Assembly (NCBI GenBank): GCA_040389005.1
Contig: JAZKAS010000013.1
Coordinates: forward strand, 1-64,000
Source: JAGOUN01 sp040389005
Lineage (GTDB): Bacteria; Pseudomonadota; Gammaproteobacteria; JAGOUN01
DNA: 64,000 nucleotides
Direction: 5' to 3'
Shown here: positions 61,869 through 64,000 of the stretch, piece by piece
Position numbering within the stretch: the stretch's first letter is position 1
Layout of the letters: every line of letters starts with the position of its first letter
Notes under the pieces: generated by a model
Databases searched by the model: none
What the model saw: only the letters and a program-made list of their open reading frames with translations
What the model was told of the DNA's origin: nothing
Position numbers and translations under genes: made by a program

Positions 61869-62052
61869 TTATTATAAGGCAAGGGGTTTTATAATGTCGT
61901 TCAATAAAGGGGTCAAGTGCTAAGACGACATTTGATTTAATCTAAAATTTACCTATTTTTCATTTGAAAAGGGATCTGATCAAACTTTTATAACCTTAGT
62001 TAAATCATTAATAAATGTCATTTTAGCACTTGACTCCTTTGCCTCATAATAA
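61869..62052. mobile_element. MITE-like palindromic element
   Basis: Two 28-bp arms, 61906-61933 and 62013-62040, form an inverted repeat with 25 of 28 matches (AAAGGGGTCAAGTGCTAAGA against the complementary end). An outer pair, TTATTATAAGGCA (61869-61881) and TGCCTCATAATAA (62040-62052), extends it. The left half has about 24 extra bases. No coding capacity, so it would need a transposase supplied in trans. Confidence 0.7.
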
Positions 62053-62071
62053 CGACCTTGATGGATAAACT

Positions 62072-62314
62072 TTGACGTTGGCAAGTATTGTACTTGCATG
62101 GTATGGTCGTTATCATAAATCTTCATCAAGAAAAACTGATAATATCATTCAATTATTCTTTGAAAAAATTCCTGAATTGCCAGAAATGATGCGGTCTAAA
62201 TTTTCAGCATCTTCTATTGAAAGTATGCATGGTCTTGAACAGATGGCAGGGTTACTTTTTAATAAGTTACCAGAACCATCAGAAAAAGATTATTTTGATT
62301 TTTTTCCTTTCTAA
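62072..62314 (+). CDS. Short hypothetical ORF
   Basis: An open frame of 80 codons with a TTG start: LASIVLAWYGRYHKSSS and FFEKIPELPEMMRSKF. There is no Shine-Dalgarno. It directly follows the MITE-like element, and its first bases may derive from it. It could be the tail of a disrupted gene. I would treat it as doubtful. Confidence 0.2.
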   Translation: MTLASIVLAWYGRYHKSSSRKTDNIIQLFFEKIPELPEMMRSKFSASSIESMHGLEQMAGLLFNKLPEPSEKDYFDFFPF

Positions 62315-62474
62315 GAAACTATTTACTTAAATTTGGAAAGAGTATGGTAATCTACCCCTGCCCTTTTCTCGATTAGTAAACTACAATCAACCTACCTGAT
62401 TCTTTTAATAATGTGGTCTTTTTTGGCAAAACATTGGAGCCATCAATTTGATGATTCTTGAAATAATTTGAATA

Positions 62475-63281
62475 TTAATTTTTAAAGTTTTTTTCCATTT
62501 TTTCATTGACGGTGGAGATGATAGTAACTGCTGAGATTACTCTTAATATTCTTGGTGTTGACCCTTTGAAAAAACCGTATATTCCTTCTGCATTAAATAT
62601 TTTTTTTGCTGCCTGAGTAAGAGATATTTGTCTGTATTCAACGTTCATTTGTTGTTCAATCTTTGCCGTGTCTAGTGGTTGAGATGCAAAAGCTGCAATT
62701 GCGCCAGCCAGCAGTTTAGACGCAATTGATGCACTCCAGTCACTGTCGAAATGGTTATCAAGGTTTTTTTTCAAAATCGGCACTAATGCAAAAAAACCAC
62801 AAGTATATATTCCATCTCTTGCCATCGTTCCAAGCAGTCCCGTCGATAAAACAGCGTAACCATTTTTTTTTATAAGCTTTTTGTATGTTGCTAAGAAATC
62901 TGATCCATGAGTCACTTGTCTTGTTCGGATAAACTCTAATGGACCACTGAGCATGGATGGTATGCTACCTCCTATCAGCGCTGACAAAACAAGTTGAAGA
63001 CTATAATTTTTTGACTCATTATTACTTGCATAACTATTTTGAAACGAAGTTGCCAGGGATATGCGTAATGCAATTAAGGGAACCATGGTTATCATATTGG
63101 AAGCTAAACCTTGATAGAGACCCTGTCGCTGTAATACAGGCGTAAAGTTTCGCTGTATACGAGTTTTTATTACCCACAAGGGGTGGTTGGCAGAAACTTC
63201 CGCTATTCCAGCGACTATCCCAGAAAATAAAGCTTGTCTAAATGTAATCTGTTCTTGACGATTCTTAGTATTATTCAGCAT
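62475..63281 (-). CDS. Mitochondrial-carrier-family (SLC25-like) protein
   Basis: This 268-residue protein has the three-repeat layout of eukaryotic mitochondrial carriers. Each odd helix ends in a version of the PxDxx[KR] signature: HPLWVIKTRIQ (repeat 1; Trp instead of Asp), GPLEFIRTRQV (repeat 2) and QPLDTAKIEQQ (repeat 3), and each is followed by a second helix (LSTGLLGTMARDGIYTCGF, GFFKGSTPRILRVISAV). Carriers are essentially eukaryotic; a bacterial example is the Legionella Dot/Icm effector LncP. The ATG at 63281 overlaps the upstream gene's stop by 11 bp; earlier starts lie inside that gene. Substrate unknown. Confidence 0.88.
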   Translation of the reverse strand: MLNNTKNRQEQITFRQALFSGIVAGIAEVSANHPLWVIKTRIQRNFTPVLQRQGLYQGLASNMITMVPLIALRISLATSFQNSYASNNESKNYSLQLVLSALIGGSIPSMLSGPLEFIRTRQVTHGSDFLATYKKLIKKNGYAVLSTGLLGTMARDGIYTCGFFALVPILKKNLDNHFDSDWSASIASKLLAGAIAAFASQPLDTAKIEQQMNVEYRQISLTQAAKKIFNAEGIYGFFKGSTPRILRVISAVTIISTVNEKMEKNFKN

Positions 63282-64000
63282 GTTTATAAAACTCAGGCAT
63301 AATATATTTAAGTGCCATAATTTCATCTTGCGTTAATATTGGGTTCCAAACATCGACAATTAAGACAATGCGTATTTCTGAGCTTTTATTCCATACTTCA
63401 TGTTCAAAAGAATCATCAAAAACAATACATTTTCCTTCTTGCCATGGCCTCGTTTCATCGCCAACTCGAATAACCGCTTCTTTAGGGGTGACTATGCCTA
63501 AGTGGGTGCGTAATTTAAAATTATGTGGTCCGCAATGTGGCTTTATATGAATTCCTGGCGTCATTGCTGAGAAGTAAGTGCGACCTGCAATATTCACGCC
63601 ATTAATCTGATCGAGAACTTTTGCTGTTAATGGGCAACGCTGAAGATTTTTCGAAATTTCTTCACCGTTTTTGTAAAAAAAGAAAGTGTTCCAAGTACCA
63701 TAACCCGCTAAATCATCATTTTCTGGATGTACATCCATTAATTCAGATTGAAAAATAGATAAGGCCTCTTTCTTTATATCTTGAAAATTAGCTTCCAAAA
63801 TTTTTACCCAACTATATTGATTCGGATCATGCCAGGCTTTAGCATCTTCGTCCCTCACATAACACGCTGGAAATTGCATTGGATCAGTATCAGCTTTATC
63901 TGCGCGTCTACCTAACGTTAACATATCAAAAATATTTTTTAAGCTGGTTTCCGCAACATTATTTTTATGACACCACTGCCTTAATAAAGCTGTTTTTTCA
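63271..64000 (-). CDS. Aspartyl/asparaginyl beta-hydroxylase-family protein (5' end outside window)
   Basis: The frame is open to the window edge (243 codons seen). The Fe(II)/2-oxoglutarate core contains TPGIHIKPHCGPHNFKLRTH, VFDDSFEHEVWN and RIVLIVDVWNP, with the metal His residues and the 2OG-binding Arg. The segment upstream of MLTLGRRADKADTD looks helical and TPR-like (TALLRQWCHKNNVAETSLKN). ATGs exist at 63924, but the upstream residues continue in frame, so the start is probably outside. It is operon-linked to the mitochondrial carrier by an 11-bp overlap. Confidence 0.88.
   Translation of the reverse strand, partial: EKTALLRQWCHKNNVAETSLKNIFDMLTLGRRADKADTDPMQFPACYVRDEDAKAWHDPNQYSWVKILEANFQDIKKEALSIFQSELMDVHPENDDLAGYGTWNTFFFYKNGEEISKNLQRCPLTAKVLDQINGVNIAGRTYFSAMTPGIHIKPHCGPHNFKLRTHLGIVTPKEAVIRVGDETRPWQEGKCIVFDDSFEHEVWNKSSEIRIVLIVDVWNPILTQDEIMALKYIMPEFYKHAE

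Overview
This 64-kb window comes from a moderately AT-rich gammaproteobacterial chromosome. Core genes are close to Escherichia/Pseudomonas-type orthologues: polA, guaC, an E. coli-type speD, rpmB-rpmG, hslVU, argS-SPOR, waaA/waaF/waaC, pcnB and the rpsU-yqeY-dnaG-rpoD block. Several traits point to a host-associated lineage, most plausibly Legionellales/Coxiellaceae-like; this is inference, not proof. They are a mitochondrial-carrier-family protein, a large protein ending in a WASP-like WH2/connector/acidic tail, palindromes inserted inside coding regions, decayed genes (aroA, a DUF4143-type ATPase, a RelE-type toxin), and several large proteins I do not recognise. A run of 10 N at 18063-18072 shows this is a scaffold.

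Layout. 1-7.3 kb: polA (partial), guaC, speD, DAHP synthase, an unknown 672-aa gene, radC, rpmB-rpmG. 7.5-9.7 kb: an unusual regulatory pair, an XRE protein with a histidine-kinase-like H-box but no ATPase domain, followed by a response regulator. 9.6-18.9 kb: coaD-permease, malic enzyme-udg, waaA, djlA-rpe, and a CPA2 antiporter broken at the scaffold gap. 19-20 kb: two paralogous secreted 8-cysteine proteins. 20-25.5 kb: rarA, a PEBP-family gene, a decayed ATPase, rpiA, hslU-hslV.

26.5-33.9 kb: a probable genomic island. It carries two Gfo/Idh oxidoreductases, a HAD phosphatase, an ABM monooxygenase, a sugar porter, a YhhQ-type transporter, a repeat protein and a phage-type repressor. It is bounded by 96-bp direct repeats that copy the 3' end of the SPOR gene, and it separates argS-SPOR from hslV-hslU, which are adjacent in Pseudomonas. 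34-40 kb: argS, a DoxX-like gene, then a toxin-antitoxin, tyrosine recombinase and AlbA-domain module.

40-44 kb: glycolytic genes pgk-pyk-fba. 44.3-48.5 kb: an LPS-core operon, waaF-waaC followed by one gene fusing a WaaG-like glycosyltransferase to a WaaP-like heptose kinase. 48.5-52.2 kb: a TraT-like lipoprotein, an aroA remnant, pcnB (apparently started at AUU, as in E. coli) and a MidA-type methyltransferase. 52.4-56.2 kb: the 1267-residue polyproline/WH2/acidic protein, the most exciting candidate here. 56.3-61 kb: the macromolecular-synthesis block followed by tRNA-Ile2(CAU). 61-64 kb: a frameshifted toxin with its antitoxin, a MITE-like palindrome, the mitochondrial carrier and a partial aspartyl/asparaginyl hydroxylase gene.
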